In this document: in pieces, positions 24,711-35,847 of the stretch
Layout of the letters: the number at the start of each line of letters is the position of its first letter
How positions within the stretch are numbered: the first letter of the stretch is position 1
Origin: Antedon mediterranea
Taxonomy: Eukaryota; Echinodermata; Crinoidea; Comatulida; Antedonidae
Length of the DNA stretch: 64,000 nucleotides
Direction of reading: 5' to 3'
NCBI RefSeq assembly: GCF_964355755.1
Contig: NC_092670.1
Coordinates: forward strand, 26,463,795 to 26,527,794
Position numbers and translations under genes: made by a program
Notes under the pieces: generated by a model
Seen by the model: the letters and a program-made list of their open reading frames with translations, nothing else
The model's database searches: none
What the model was told of the DNA's origin: nothing

Positions 24711-25447
24711 GTTTGACGTTTTGTAAAATTAATGCATAGTTTAAAAACGTTAAACCAGGTCATTCATTGTCTTAAGTGCATTCTATGGTTAATTATGATG
24801 GAGTGGGGATAAACTAATACATTTTGTTATTAGGAATAAATTAAATTATTTAAAAGATATTGTGACATTTTTGACATTTAACTTTTTGAGGTATTGTTAC
24901 ACAAAAGAATATTAGAGAAAGATAACTAATAATAATAAAGATTTCATACAATAACAATAGGTGATCATTTTATTCTAAATGATCAGCTGAAAGTTCTCTC
25001 GTGGACGTTTCTAGGCTTAGTTAAGCTTAGTTTTGTAGGCCTAGCTGGTAAAGAGCGGTAATGTACGAACATTGTACGCTAGCTATTGACTAGCCTGACG
25101 TTATCTCGTAGATGAATTAATTGTCTTTCCTTTTGGCAGAATCCGTTAATACAAATTGAGGAAGACCTGGTATTTTCGCTGAAAAGTTATGGTTCTTTTA
25201 TACGTTTACCCTTTCACGCGAAGTGGGTGCATCACATCACAATATGAAAATATCAATCCGTACGTGATGCATGTTGGGATTTATAGCAGGCCTCTAAAAT
25301 GATTAGAATCAACTTATTTTTCAAATTTTTAACAGTTTTAAAGACAAAAAAATATCACAAAGGTCCATATGTAGTATTTATTTTTACATAAAACGTAGTG
25401 TGTGACCTTAAATTAGGTAAAAAAAACGTAGGACTGCTAGTGTCTTT
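24711..25447 (+). mobile_element. MITE-1, full-length copy with internal insertion
   Basis: The MITE-1 order is complete: TTTGACGTTTTGTAAAA, CCAGGTCATTCATTGTCTTA, TGGACG, GCTTAGTTTTGTAGGCCTAG, ACATTGTACGCTAGCTATTG, ATTAATTGTCTTTCC, CAGAATCCGTTAATACAAAT, ACCTGGTATTTTCGCT, GTTGGGATTTATAGCAGGCC, GGTCCATATG, TGTGACCTTAAATTAGG. Compared with 60045-60605 it carries about 150 extra bp near 24800-24960. No coding capacity; mobilised in trans if at all. Confidence 0.8.
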
Positions 25448-25794
25448 AATATCCAAATGTTCATTGTAATATTAATATTATTGTATTATAATGAATGTTT
25501 ATCAATAAATTGTTTGTTATGCGCAATTTGCGCAATTGGAAATTTAAAATTTATTTAAATGTAATAACTTAGGAAAGTTAGTGAAATCATTCTTATTTTT
25601 GTTGCTAAACATATTATTGTCTAAATATAATTATTCATTAAGTCTTCAGTTATTCTTAGGCAAAAAATTTGGAAAAATATTAGTATTTGATCAATTCGCT
25701 TTGTTTGCACTTTACTTTTCTTGGGGCCGAGTTGACTTGGGAACGATTTGACAGTAAATTATATTTCTCAACTCACGGACCAAATACTGTGGAA

Positions 25795-25965
25795 TTACTG
25801 TAGATTACAAACTATTACAAAATAAATTTATAAACACCATTTATTTTGTGGGGAAAATATGGTAAGGTATATTTTTATGAGGACCATTTCTATATGAAAT
25901 TCTGAAAATAATACCGTATATTAATATTTACAGTATTTTTTTGGCAGCAGAAATAGGGCCAACAC
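25795..25965. repeat. MITE-3 family, large copy 2
   Basis: Collinear with 13490-13633: AAATTTATAAA, ATTTTGTGGGGAAAATATGG, GGTATATTTTTATGA, ATACCGTATAT, then the common end GGCAGCAGAAATAGGGCC. The region 25448-25794 before it is anonymous A+T-rich DNA. Confidence 0.55.
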
Positions 25966-26460
25966 TATTAAATGTTGTGTTAAGACACTTTTAAATGTTG
26001 TGTTACCTCATCATGCATAGCCGAAAAAATAACAAATTGTTTTAGATCATGACGACCAACGAGGTTTCATAAAGGGGACTAGAAAAATGTATGATATTCC
26101 GTACGGCCTGGTGTTGATTGATTTTAAACAAGCGTTCTGATACAGTTTTACGGTTTCCCATACTTTCGTAAAAAAAACTCTAGTTAAATATAATTTTGGG
26201 GATGATATTTTAAGGTGATTAACATTTTCTACAATACGGTAAGTGCAAATCAAGAGTTCTGGTAAATGGTTATCCAACACCTTTTTTTTTAATGTTAAAA
26301 GAGGATGTCGTCAGGCCGATTCTCTTTCACCATATATATTCATCTTTGTATTGAGGTTTTGGCACAAAATATCAGATCAAATAAGTGTATAAAAGGTATT
26401 AATGCAGAATCCACCAAGTTTAAAATCACTATGTACACTGAAAATGCCACTATGTACTTA

Positions 26461-27450
26461 GGGTATGTTCAGACCTACGGAGTTATGCTTTCGTATCACA
26501 GCCAAGGTCATATTTTAATGAGCGTCGTAAGAGCAAAGTGTTCAGATTCATTACAACGAAGTTGCGTTACAAACGGATATGATGTCACTCGCTGGCGATT
26601 AACCAAACTCTAACGCACGCATAGACCTACCTTCGTTGTTATTAAAAGTAGTAGTGGTTGGTTTAGGAGTTACAGGCCTAGACCGAACACTTGGGCTCGG
26701 CATTATCAATTGGTTGTCAGGCATACCAACCAGCCGATCGTTTTGGGGTTTGGGTTTATATTTAGTCTATGACCTAAAATATCATATATGATATGGCAGA
26801 AAAATGTTCAAATCCTGTACTTGCACCGGCTCCAGATTTATTTACTCGGTCTTTTGCCGCTTTATACGATGACCCCTTCAATTTCGTTTGGATATTGAAT
26901 CCTTGTTATGAGGATGGCCCATCTGCTAACGTGTCCGCCATCTCGTTGAACACAGACATCTTGTTGCCGGTGCTTTTACGCCAGTTTTTCACTTCCAACC
27001 GATCTCTGAACTCAGGGCTTCCCCACAATGAAATAAGGTATTTTACTTCGGTTTCTCGCCAATGCGCACGCTTCGATGACATTTTAAATTAATTAATATA
27101 GTAATATTAATAATAATAATACGTGTATAGTGTAACAACAAAAGGTATGATTTTTTCGCACGTTCACCTATCAAAACAAATGGACCAGCTTGGCTATACG
27201 AAGAGGAGCACATGTCACGATGTGATGTGGCGAATATTGTAATTTGATTGGCTAGCCTAGGTCATATTCATCGATGCGTGACTTTCGTATTGTAAGCGCC
27301 GTCCACTAAACTCATACCTTGAGCTTTCGTAGCGTACGAAATATCAGTGTCGTACGAGGTGGCTTCCACTAATCTTTTCCTGGTTCAGACCTATGGACTT
27401 GTACGCCGCGTACAATACGAAAGCATTACTCCGTAGGTCTGAACAAGCCC
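26461..27450 (-). mobile_element. PIF/Harbinger element 1 (990 bp, carries a Myb-like ORF)
   Basis: The ends are 36-bp terminal inverted repeats with about three mismatches, starting GGG (left GGGTATGTTCAGACCTACGG; right ends CCGTAGGTCTGAACAAGCCC). They are flanked by TTA at 26458-26460 and 27451-27453. A 3-bp TTA/TWA duplication is diagnostic of PIF/Harbinger insertion. The element disrupts a LINE frame that reads through perfectly once the insert and one TTA are removed. No DDE transposase is present, only the short minus-strand Myb/SANT-like frame, so it depends on transposase supplied elsewhere. Confidence 0.88.
26906..27082 (-). CDS. Myb/SANT-like protein of PIF element 1 (58 aa)
   Basis: The minus-strand frame starts with ATG at 27082-27080 and ends with TAA at 26908-26906. 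It contains the trihelix/MADF-like Myb signature: HWRETEVKYLISLWGSPEF (first Trp and Leu-Ile-x-Leu-Trp helix, residues 7-25), then LEVKNW, then NKMSVFNEMADTL (second helix, residues 40-52). PIF/Harbinger elements normally encode such a Myb-like protein of roughly 150-250 residues alongside the DDE transposase; it helps bind the transposon ends and import the transposase. This frame stops before the expected third, recognition helix. The homologue at 44178-44342 ends at nearly the same point, so the short length may not be a random truncation. It could also be a first exon, but I see no shared donor. Confidence 0.6.
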   Translation of the reverse strand: MSSKRAHWRETEVKYLISLWGSPEFRDRLEVKNWRKSTGNKMSVFNEMADTLADGPSS

Positions 27451-27540
27451 TTAGATGGTTCAGAAAAGAGTATGGTAGAGGTACAGTATTTAAACAGCTA
27501 GATTGTTTCTACAACATATCTGGGTTAAAGATAAACTACC

Positions 27541-27576
27541 AACAAGAAATATTTCTTACAAAAAACGCTGCTCGAC
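27541..27576. repeat. 36-bp exact match to 50577-50612 (inverted)
   Basis: These 36 bases (starting AACAAGAAATATTTCTTACA) are identical to the reverse complement of 50577-50612, about 23 kb away, with no clear homology on either side. Here the segment abuts the end of the LINE frame. It may be the conserved terminus of an otherwise diverged repeat. Confidence 0.8.
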
Positions 27577-27920
27577 TTTTTGTCGTAACAGTTTTAATTG
27601 TTGTTCTTTCTTCAGAAATAATGATTTATTTTTAACAATCAGTAATACACATTTGTGTAAATATAGTCTGGCCTACTGTACAGAACAAAAATAAAATCAT
27701 AAACTAAACTATAGTAATGTACATATTCCAGGGTATGGAAATGACTCCCTAAGGTCGTAGTGACCCGGCCCACACAGGAATAACAATGCAAACAAATTAA
27801 AAGTTAATATTTTTGCAACAAATTATACATGCCTGTTAGTATTTTGTAAATGGTTAGCGTTGATTAATCTTAAGTAGTAATTTGATATTGCTTTTTATAT
27901 GGACATGTATATGTGTTTTT

Positions 27921-27986
27921 TCTGTTTCTTATTTTATTTATTCCTGTACATGTATTTTGAAATATGAATAAAAAAAGAAACAGGGC
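27921..27986. mobile_element. MITE-3-like hairpin
   Basis: CTGTTTCTT on the left and AAGAAACAGGGCC on the right form a terminal inverted repeat around about 48 bp of A+T-rich sequence. The GGGCC end matches other MITE-3 copies. The stretches 27577-27920 and 27987-28560 around it are otherwise anonymous. Confidence 0.45.
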
Positions 27987-28559
27987 CAATGATGATTACG
28001 GTATCTACAATACCAATACAGTAGTTAAACAATAGAGAGGAAATGGCATAATGCTCTATAAAAAGCAATATTGTATCAGTGATTTGTAGAAACCATACAA
28101 TATCCGGGACTATAAATGCAGCTCACACTGATGAATGATAGTACTATCATAAGATTATAACAAAAAACCACAATGGGATCAACGACCATGACACCAGTTG
28201 TACATTTCCAAGGCAACGATGGCACAATAGAAAAAAATTTTTACCATTCACAATAAAGTGGAAGTGTTCAATTACAAATCTATTTTTACTTTAAATTAAA
28301 TGACTGTTTGAATTGACATAAAACATTCATTAATAAGCTTGATAGCAATACAATCAATTAATCTAATAGAGTAAACTTACTAAGAAAACCAAGCTCTCCG
28401 AATAGTGAAAACTCCCAACAACACATTATTTTTGTATCATACACCGATTTAAAAGTGTAAGCTTGGTTCCACTATAGGACATACCGTAAAAAAAGGTGTA
28501 CAACACAAGTAATTTGACCAATCACAAGCAACAGTTCGGATCATCTGCCTTTTATAAGA

Positions 28560-29065
28560 AGAAAAGTGCATGTATGTTTGCCTTTGCATTCATTTCATAT
28601 TAGTAAAAAGATAAATATTTTGGCATTTCATACTAACATATACTACTTGCGCTTTTAAACTCCGTCTGGTGAAACACATACCAGTCACATGGTTTTACAT
28701 CAAGAATTCCTGGTGCATACGATTATCCGGTTGACTAAGTTTCAGCCGCATTGGCTACTCACTCTAAAATATTTTAATGTAAGTTTCTGAAGGCTAGAAA
28801 TGATTTTATATGCCTAGTAGTCTGGTAAAAATTTGATGGGATTTTTCCCAAGAACAAACTCGTCTTGATATGATAGGCTAGCTTATCCGCAAATCAAACA
28901 TTGAATGGATCATTATTATGTGGAGATAACTTGATTAATTCCCACCCACCCAGACCCTGCCCTGTGTGGTAGCTATGTGCCGGTGGTATGTACCTATTTA
29001 TTGACGTTTTATTTTGCAGGTCATTATTGTACGAGTAAAAAGCTAGGCCTAGACTTGATAATGCA
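28560..29065 (+). repeat. Large dispersed duplicate, copy 1 (partner 56025-56620)
   Basis: Long blocks match the partner in the same orientation: ACCAGTCACATGG, CAAGAATTCCTGGTGCATAC, GATTATCCGGTTGACTA, TTTCAGCCGCAT, TTTCTGAAGGCTAGAAATGA then TTTTATATGCCTAGTAGTCT, GATGGGATTTTTCCCAAGAA, AATCAAACATTGAATGGATC, TTCCCACCCA, GGTGGTATGTACC, TTGCAGGTCAT. Identity is high across about 450 bp, with indels. No terminal inverted repeats, long open frame or tail was found, so class and function are unknown. The segment ends near a TAGGCCTA-containing stretch. Confidence 0.85.
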
Positions 29066-30021
29066 ATTAACAAAACATTGGCAACATTCATTCTAGGCCT
29101 ATAATAATACCTGTTTGTGCAACAACTGTTGACGCTTGTTTAACGGTTTTGATCGATGCTATACTGTTTGTACAATCGCTGTGGTGCAGCAACTTGACTG
29201 TAACAATACTGTATTTAGGAGTTCAATTTCAATAAATTACTGTATAATATGTACTTCCTCTTTTGGATAAAGGAAAATAAGCGATTAAATTTTAATAATA
29301 AAAATTAAATATTTATTTGTCCACAAAACACTAAACATCAGTACAGTGTACTATATGTACAGTAATACATACTGTGTAGTGTTGAGCACCAGCAGTAGCA
29401 GAGACATCTGGACAATCGAGTATAATCGTTATCAGCTGTCTGGATACCCAAGACTAGTGCTAGAGTATGGCGACAATTTGTGAATTCATTCGCCGTTAGC
29501 GAAATATATCTGGCACTTTTCTTATCGGAAGCAAATCTTCGTTGAATTTTATTTAAATTTATATAAATTTAATTTATGAAATGTTATTTAAATTTGATTG
29601 CTTTTGCTGCATTTTGTAGTTCTGCACTACTTGCTTTATCGCGATTCCAAGATGGCGGCAATTCAAATTTTGATTTGGTAATAATTCGCGAGGTTATCCA
29701 CTTTGCTGCCCGACTGCTATGAAACACTTCATGCATAAGTATCAGCTTCATAATGTGACAGGTCACCAGCTACACAGCTGGTATTATAAAAAGTAAAGTA
29801 ATTGCCCCAGATAATGGCACTTGAAATTATTGACATTCTACAGTATATCAGCATACTGTACATACTACAATATCTACTGTACCTAATGTATATACAGTAT
29901 AGATACATTTAAATCATTTAAATATTTTGCAAGTGATGATTTTTTCAAGGTCACAATTCTCTATTGACAGTACCATTAGTAATAATCTGTGGTAAAAAAA
30001 ATGTTAAGTTTAGTAACTTAC
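29066..30021. other. Non-coding DNA with a possible promoter-like patch
   Basis: Mostly A+T-rich. Around 29500-29770 the composition is more balanced, and AAGATGGCGGC at about 29653 resembles a strong start context on the plus strand, but its frame stops after nine codons unless spliced at GTAATA. I do not call a gene. Confidence 0.3.
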
Positions 30022-30108
30022 CCTTTTATTTGGTAAAAATGCAGGGGCTGCTGGTTGGGGAACCACATCAGGTCTTCTCCAAGCGGTCACTGTGGCCATA
30101 TTCCACAT
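30022..30108 (-). CDS. Candidate initiating coding exon A (29 codons)
   Basis: On the minus strand an ATG at 30108-30106 opens a frame MWNMATVTAWRRPDVVPQPA... of exactly 29 codons ending ...NKR. It is followed at 30021 by GTAAGT, an ideal 5' splice site. A second in-frame ATG at 30099 gives MATVTAWRRP. An in-frame TAA lies a few codons upstream, so the ATG is a genuine possible start. The Pro/Ala-rich, well-mixed composition differs from chance frames here, which are dominated by Phe, Leu, Ile and Lys. The exon ends in phase 0, like candidates at 39334-39402 and 42916-43041. I do not recognise the protein, and a 29-codon frame is not statistically significant by length alone. Confidence 0.35.
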
Positions 30109-30330
30109 ATGGGGAGAGAGTTAAGTATTGTAGCTAGGCTAAGAAATGACAGTTTAGCAAAACACAATCTGTATTACACAGCAGACCTCTGAGCTTGTAC
30201 TACTACACTGTTTCGAGCCTGGCTAAACAAATCTCCAGATTGTCAAAAATAGGATGTTTGAGGGCACTAAGCATAGAAATCAGACAAGATCATGAGATGT
30301 GAGGTTTGACAGAATGTATACACAAGTGGG
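30109..30330 (-). promoter_or_regulatory. Possible 5' region of candidate exon A
   Basis: Upstream of the candidate start (higher coordinates) the DNA is of mixed composition and includes GTGGGCGGAG at about 30328, a GC-box-like motif in an otherwise A+T-rich region. No TATA box is obvious. Promoter status is inferred only from position. Confidence 0.15.
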
Positions 30331-30339
30331 CGGAGTCAA

Positions 30340-31140
30340 CTTACAGGCAGTTCACTGATCCCCAGGGATTTCCTCTTACTAATGTATTTGACAGTTAATA
30401 CAATTGGCCAATCAGCAAATGGCTTTGGCAATTTTGCTGACATTCTTTTAATGGACTATTCCATATAGTTTGTTATAAAGGGGTGTTTTATTAAGCAGCT
30501 AAAAATACATGACATACAATAGAAATATATGGTTTTCATATTAAGTGATTGTTAGGATCTTTTTTCTCTCTTCATTTTCTTTTACTATAGTAGCTAGATC
30601 AACACCAGTAGGTCCTTAAATTTCAACAACCACTGGTCACAGTGGGGTAATTTTGGTCTCAAATCAGAAGGTATACATATAATGTCTAATGGGACCAGAG
30701 AGGTGTAATAAGTCGAAGACTAGAGGGCGTATTCCAGACTGAAAAGTAATTCCAACTGAAGGGTGAACCAACAAGATGGCGGCCGTAAATGTGTTCAAAA
30801 ACATTATTTAATATAATAAATAGTAATCTAATATAATACATTAGGACCACATAAATTACAACACATATTTTTGTTAAAGCATGTGGCGGGGCATTTAAAT
30901 CGAGAGGAGGGGGAGCGTTTATTTAAAATGATGTTTTATGGCTTTTATTTAAAGCGGGTGTTTATTCGAATAAATACTCTAATTTTAATAATGATATATA
31001 ATTCGTTTCTCAATCTCACTGATAAAGGTACTTTACATGATTAGTTTTCCTCTTCATGCTTTTGTAACAAAATGTTTCTGCCTTTTAGAATAAAAGTGAC
31101 ACTGTCACGGACTTTTAACAAATCCTCTCCAAGTGCCAGT
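30340..31140. other. Anonymous non-coding DNA
   Basis: No supported gene. AAGATGGCGGCC near 30774 is another start-like context, but its frame closes within eleven codons. Confidence 0.45.
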
Positions 31141-31149
31141 ATTATACAA

Positions 31150-31765
31150 ATATTGCCTGCTTAGATGTAAAATATAAGATTTGACATCCCCGAGGGAATG
31201 ATATTTTGCTCAAGCAAAGATTGTATAGCACCACTACGCGCCGCAAGATAGATAACTGTTGCCTAGCTCTTATAACACTACGCCCCTAGTAAATCCATGG
31301 ATGCCATTCGGGTGGACAGGTTATTTTTGTGCATTAAATGTAAATGGTTTAAATTTTGCGGTCCACCTCGAAGTATCTGTGGTTAACCATCTTGAGGATT
31401 GATAAATGGAAAAGGGAAGAAATTATGTAAACAAAGTAAAATAAAAGTTTCTTTGGGATCTGGAAACTTTACGATTAAGTCTGTGTGTTTACATTGACAT
31501 GCTTGGTTAGACAACTTCGTTCTTTGACCGACCATTATACGATATTGCCTTGACAACGACTTTATTCCAGTTTAAATTTGTCCGCATAAATGGCGTCCAT
31601 GGATTACAAACGTCTAACCTAGTTACCTATCGTATACAATCTTTGGCTCAAGGGAATTTATATTTCCTGAAGCGCTAGCTGAGGGAAATATAATTCTCGA
31701 AGGGCATAATATCATTCCCGAGTGGATGTCAAATCTTATATTTTACCGATATAAAAGGCGATATC
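31150..31765. mobile_element. Long terminal-inverted-repeat element (about 600 bp)
   Basis: The left side (31150-31320) and the reverse complement of the right side (31590-31765) share ordered blocks: AAAATATAAGATTTGACATC, GAATGATATT, AAAGATTGTATA, ATCCATGGA followed by GCC. The inverted arms are therefore about 170 bp each, around a 270-bp centre. A third partial copy is at 37205-37330. No protein is encoded. It is a non-autonomous DNA element of unassigned superfamily. Confidence 0.7.
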
Positions 31766-31924
31766 TGTTATATTATATAGCCAACAACAAGTAGAATATC
31801 TACTGGGTCGGGTAGCTAGGCCTCCTTTATGTGGGTTACATAATTTCGTTTGTATATTGTATTTCAATCGCTTATAGCCCCTCGGAATGAAATGTGACCC
31901 TCATGATTAAAGTTTATTATGGAA

Positions 31925-31983
31925 GCTGTTTAATTAGGTTATATGCATGATATGCATATAACCTCTTGATTCTGTCAAAATCT

Positions 31984-32014
<31 letters not shown>

Positions 32015-33392
32015 TTCTTTCCTTAGCACTATTTTGTCCGTGAATTATCTTGATATCAGTTTCATCTATCTAAGTCAATTTTTCAGAGTATATTCCTTAT
32101 GGCCAGGAATCGATGTGGTTATGTTTTCAGGGTGCGCAATCAAACATTACGCTGTCTACGCGCGATTTAACTAAATCACGTTTGTAATCATATCTTCACA
32201 AGCATGAATCACTTTTAAACAAAATTTGGTACTCATAAATTTCAGGTCATATTTCATCATATGGCAATACAATAACGTGCGTAGCGCATATAACGCATGC
32301 GTACGCGCGCTTAAAATGTTGAAAATTGTCAGAATTTATTTTCGATGAAATTAGAGTACGTTTCAGGCAATTTTAAGCGTTTAAAAAATTGCCATGAGTG
32401 CGCAGATTTTTGCATGCGCACTACGCGTCAAACGTTAATGCACACTATTTTTGTCCGATTACTGTTGTATAACCTTTCTTTAATAATATCATCATATTTT
32501 ATTCACTTTTCAACGCGAAACAGCATTATACGAGCACGTCAAAAGTGACAGGCTACGCACGTGTAAGTTAACAAAATGGTGAAAATATGCTAAATTTTAA
32601 AATTAATATATATCGTTAGAATGCTCGGGAACAACTATTTTTTATTTAATTTTCTTGAAGTGTATGTATCATATGTATGATTTATTATGAAATTAGAAGA
32701 ACAAAAGTTGATTAAGTCATCATTAATGGCATATTAAATTTAACAAAATTAATTTCGACAATCAAACAAATTATAACATTTTCTTAGGCCAAAATAACAA
32801 TCTTAACATTAACTTTCTTCCTTAAGAAGTTCATATATTAAAGTTAAAAGTATATAGTTTGACAGTGCATCATTTTTTAAAATTTTTAAAGATGTCATCA
32901 TAGTAAAACATTATAATTCATTGCGGTATGTAATAATCTATCTGCACCAAAGTGGTTACTGCATAGTAAATACACGGAGGAATCTTTCCATAACTTTTAG
33001 TCAGTTGTGTATGGCTCGGTGGTCTCTGCTCGTGTCTATAGCATTCAAGTTCGAGTCTCACCTTGGGAAACCAAACGAAATAAGATTTTTTTTATTATCC
33101 GTATTGGTTGTTCAATTGTATTTCTTAGTGTTAGATTATACACATGATTTATAATGAAATCTAAATAAAAACACAAATGTGGTTTATGACATTATTATAC
33201 GCAGAAAGATCTTTGATCGGATTATGATACCGGCTATTGTATTTGCGTTAGCAAGATCCTATCATATATTATTATAAATAACTAACGATTCTGAGAAAAT
33301 CAATCAATCAATATATCTTAAATCAATCAATTATCTTTATTTAAATCAATGCATATAACCTATAATTCGTCATAGTGACGAATTAAATCTAG
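31925..33392 (+). mobile_element. Helentron/HINE-like element (about 1.47 kb)
   Basis: The left end has AGGTTATATGCATGATATGC then ATATAACCT, and the right end repeats TGCATATAACCT in inverted relation. It is followed by a perfect hairpin AATTCGTC/GACGAATT (33364-33384) and CTAG at 33389-33392, then T. Inside are an ATTT microsatellite (31985-32025) and a G+C-richer zone (GCGTAGCGCATATAACGCAT) also found at 59200 and 59570. The combination of subterminal inverted repeats, microsatellite, hairpin and CTAG terminus is the HINE/DINE-1 architecture. A tRNA-like sequence lies inside at 33003-33065, so this may be a composite. Confidence 0.55.
33003..33065 (+). ncRNA. tRNA-like sequence (SINE head or tRNA pseudogene)
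   Basis: TATGGCTCGGTGGTCT fits a pol III A box with one or two mismatches, and AAGTTCGAGTCTCACC fits a B box about 35 bp on. The complete cloverleaf is not supported. It lies inside the Helentron-like interval, suggesting nesting. Confidence 0.4.
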
Positions 33393-33844
33393 TTGTAGAT
33401 ATGACTTCATATAAAAATTTTGTATATCAGATGTCATGATGTCATCATATAGTCAGTTGTATTCAAAAAGTCAATTTCTTTCGTAATGTCTATGCAACAC
33501 TGTATATAACATATACAGGGTAAAATAAACTGTAACATAACTGTTATGCTCAGATGCTATGCTATAAAACATAAAAATTAAGATTTTTTTGTACAAATCG
33601 CATTTTACTTAACATACTTAGTAAGTAAATTCACCAAATTTTAGTCCATTCCGAATTACGAGGATGTTAAAAATGACAAAATGCGCACATTAATTGCACA
33701 AAAATGTTGAAAATGGCAAAAAATAAGGCATTTTAAAATGAAAATAATTCTTCAGAATGTACGATGACCACCAATTTTTGAAACTTATTCTGGAAGCCAT
33801 TGAATTTCTGTTTTGCAAATAGGCTAGAATATTTATTATTGGTT
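33393..33844 (+). mobile_element. Helentron-like internal fragment
   Basis: Blocks such as CAGATGTCATGATGTCATCA, GTTAAAAATGACAAAATGCG and TTATTCTGGAAGCCATTGA match 9660-9800 and 34560-35480, so this is interior sequence of the same family lacking clear ends. It continues directly from the CTAG end at 33392. Confidence 0.5.
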
Positions 33845-35374
33845 ATCCGCAACGAAGTTGCAGGATAACCTCTGATGATTGTACGAAATCAACATCATCT
33901 TTTTATTTGTCTACTTTCTTTCTGTATGATTTTTGTGTAACGCATTTCTCTAAAACTTGCAAACATAACATTTTGTTAACTATCTTGACATATTGACATT
34001 TACGTAACGTCGTCAAGCGAAGCTTTTCATGACGTTTACAATTTCGCAACGTGACTTAAGCGCGATTTAACGATTTTCTCGTATTTAACATCGGTCGAAA
34101 ACCAAATGACATTTCAAATTGAAACTTTGCAAAAGTTTAATTTATATCATGCGCTAACTTTCTGTAGAAAAAAAATTGCATGTTTTACACAAAGTTACGC
34201 ATGCACGCGCATTTAAAATTTCAAAATGCGCAAAATTAATTTCTTTCTACGCGTTTCATGTCGTTTTAAGCATGTAAAAAATTCTCACGCGTGCGCAAAT
34301 TTTTACGTGTGCGGTGCGCACGTAGCATTAAAAACATATTTTTTTCGCGTGATTTTATGTTTTTCCAGCCTTTTCTAGTAATTTTACCAACTTTTAAACA
34401 ATTTGACCTAAATTTACGTCATACGAGCACGTCAAATTGGACAATTTGCGCGTGTATTTGATGAAAAAGTTCAAAAATTCGTCAAAATTATGCCTTTTTT
34501 AAACAGTCGTAATTTCTAAACTGCACGGTCAACTTTGTAGATATAGGATCATGTATTAATATGGCTAACCGGACATTGTGACGTCATCGTATGGCCACAC
34601 GAATATAAAATTTAGGATTTTTGTATCTTTTGTCATAGCTCATCACATTTAATAGAGCGCATCTCCACTTATCCGTTTTCTATTTTCACCCCGATTTTGA
34701 TATTGTCTAGGTCAATCAACTATCTTTCGCATGAGTTAAAAATATTTTAATTTTTATGACGTCATCATGCCTAAAAATTACGTGTGGCATTAATTTCATC
34801 TTTTAATCTGTTATAGCTCGTAAGAATAAAATGTAATCACGATTAAAACGTTTTCTGGAAGCTATTGGATTGTAGATACGAAATCATGTGAAAATTTTGC
34901 CAATCGGATGTTGTGACGTCATCATATGGCCAGTTAAATGAAAAAAGTTGTATTTTCATCTTTTGCGTCATAATTCATTACATTTAAAAGAGAGCGCGCA
35001 TCAATATTTCACGTATTCAAATTTTCTTTTACACGTTAATATGTTGTTGCTGAGATAATTTCCTTCCGAAATTGCTACCTTCGCGTTTCATTTTAAAACC
35101 GTCAACAATAACATGTTAAAAATTGGAATAAATTCTACACTGTATGTGATATGGATACAGATTATACTGTGTATACTATTATGAATCAAAATAATAGAAT
35201 TCAGCAATAACAACATATCATATTCTTCAGTTCAGGTCATAATGCCAACTTGAACACTTCCTTTTGTCCTCAACCTATCCCCTTAATGTTAAAAGGTACG
35301 TCATTACACGTTCATGTTGCACCACTTGCGCGGCGGATAACCAAACTCGTCAAAGTGACGAGTTTCATGTCTAG
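33845..35374 (+). mobile_element. Helentron/HINE-like element (about 1.53 kb), best-preserved 3' end
   Basis: The left end reads GGTTATCCGCAACGAAGTTG then CAGGATAACC. The right end has GCGGATAACC, then a perfect 9-bp hairpin AAACTCGTC/GACGAGTTT (35343-35365), six bases, CTAG at 35371-35374 and T. The subterminal GGTTATCCGC/GCGGATAACC pair is exact. Interior TTGTGACGTCATC-ATGGCC modules occur twice (near 34575 and 34910). There is no Rep/helicase frame, so it is non-autonomous. Helitron-group proteins recognise the 3' hairpin and CTRR end during rolling-circle transposition; the structural fit is good but the 5' boundary is inferred. Confidence 0.65.
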
Positions 35375-35847
35375 TTATATTTGAACATTTTAAAGCTCTT
35401 CAAAATTAACGGTGACCTTGATGTTTATAATGTATTATGAAAACTATCAGATGTTGTGACGTTATCATATGGCCAGTTGAAGTTAAAAAGTAGTTTTTTC
35501 ATCGCTTTCATAAAAGTTACACAAATTTCAAAGAGCGCGACCTGTGCTTCTATGTGCCAAATTTTCTTTTAAATCTTATATCTTTTTACTAAATTCATTA
35601 TCTCCCGAAATTGTCATCTTCATGTTTATGTTTATTTTTATAAAAACATAATGTGAGTTCCGTAATTTCACCTATGCTACACTGTATATAGATATACAGT
35701 ATATACTTTATATTCTACTCAGCAGCACTATAAGCGTATATGCATCAGGTCATATTTTAACATATTTTTAAAAATAAAATGTCATTAAAATTATTTTTTA
35801 TCACAATGGTCACCTATAGTTCGTCAAAGGGACGAATTAAATTCTAG
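35375..35847 (+). mobile_element. Second Helentron-like 3' end, tandem to the previous one
   Basis: It begins right after the preceding CTAG and ends with hairpin TTCGTC/GACGAA (35820-35836) and CTAG at 35844-35847 followed by T. The interior repeats the TTGTGACGTTATC-ATGGCC module and the GCTACACTGTATATAGATAT segment also found at 9600 and 35150. A head-to-tail arrangement of two such ends is expected if one element inserted next to another's terminus. Confidence 0.55.

Larger units (their letters stand above)
26018..27545 (+). pseudogene. LINE (L1/Tx1-like) reverse-transcriptase fragment, split by a PIF element
   Basis: Successive polymerase motifs appear in order on the plus strand, with frameshifts and stops: DDQRGFIKG near 26055, LVLIDFKQAF ending at a TGA at 26138-26140 where motif A's next Asp would lie, KYNFGDDILR near 26190, NVKRGCRQADSLSPYIF near 26290, then a motif C region. 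The catalytic YxDD is replaced by YTEN at 26434-26445, so the enzyme is dead. The frame is interrupted at 26461-27450 by a PIF/Harbinger insertion and resumes with LDGSEKSM and, after a frameshift, FKQLDCFYNISGLKINYQ. After 27541 an unrelated repeat begins. Placement in the L1/Tx1 group is from the motif style only. Confidence 0.8.

Noticed and set aside
26793-27092. Plus-strand 99-codon frame in PIF element 1 (and the 103-codon frame at 44059-44370 in element 2)
   Set aside because: They resemble each other only because they are the antisense of the homologous Myb-like frames; the minus-strand translations carry the recognisable domain.
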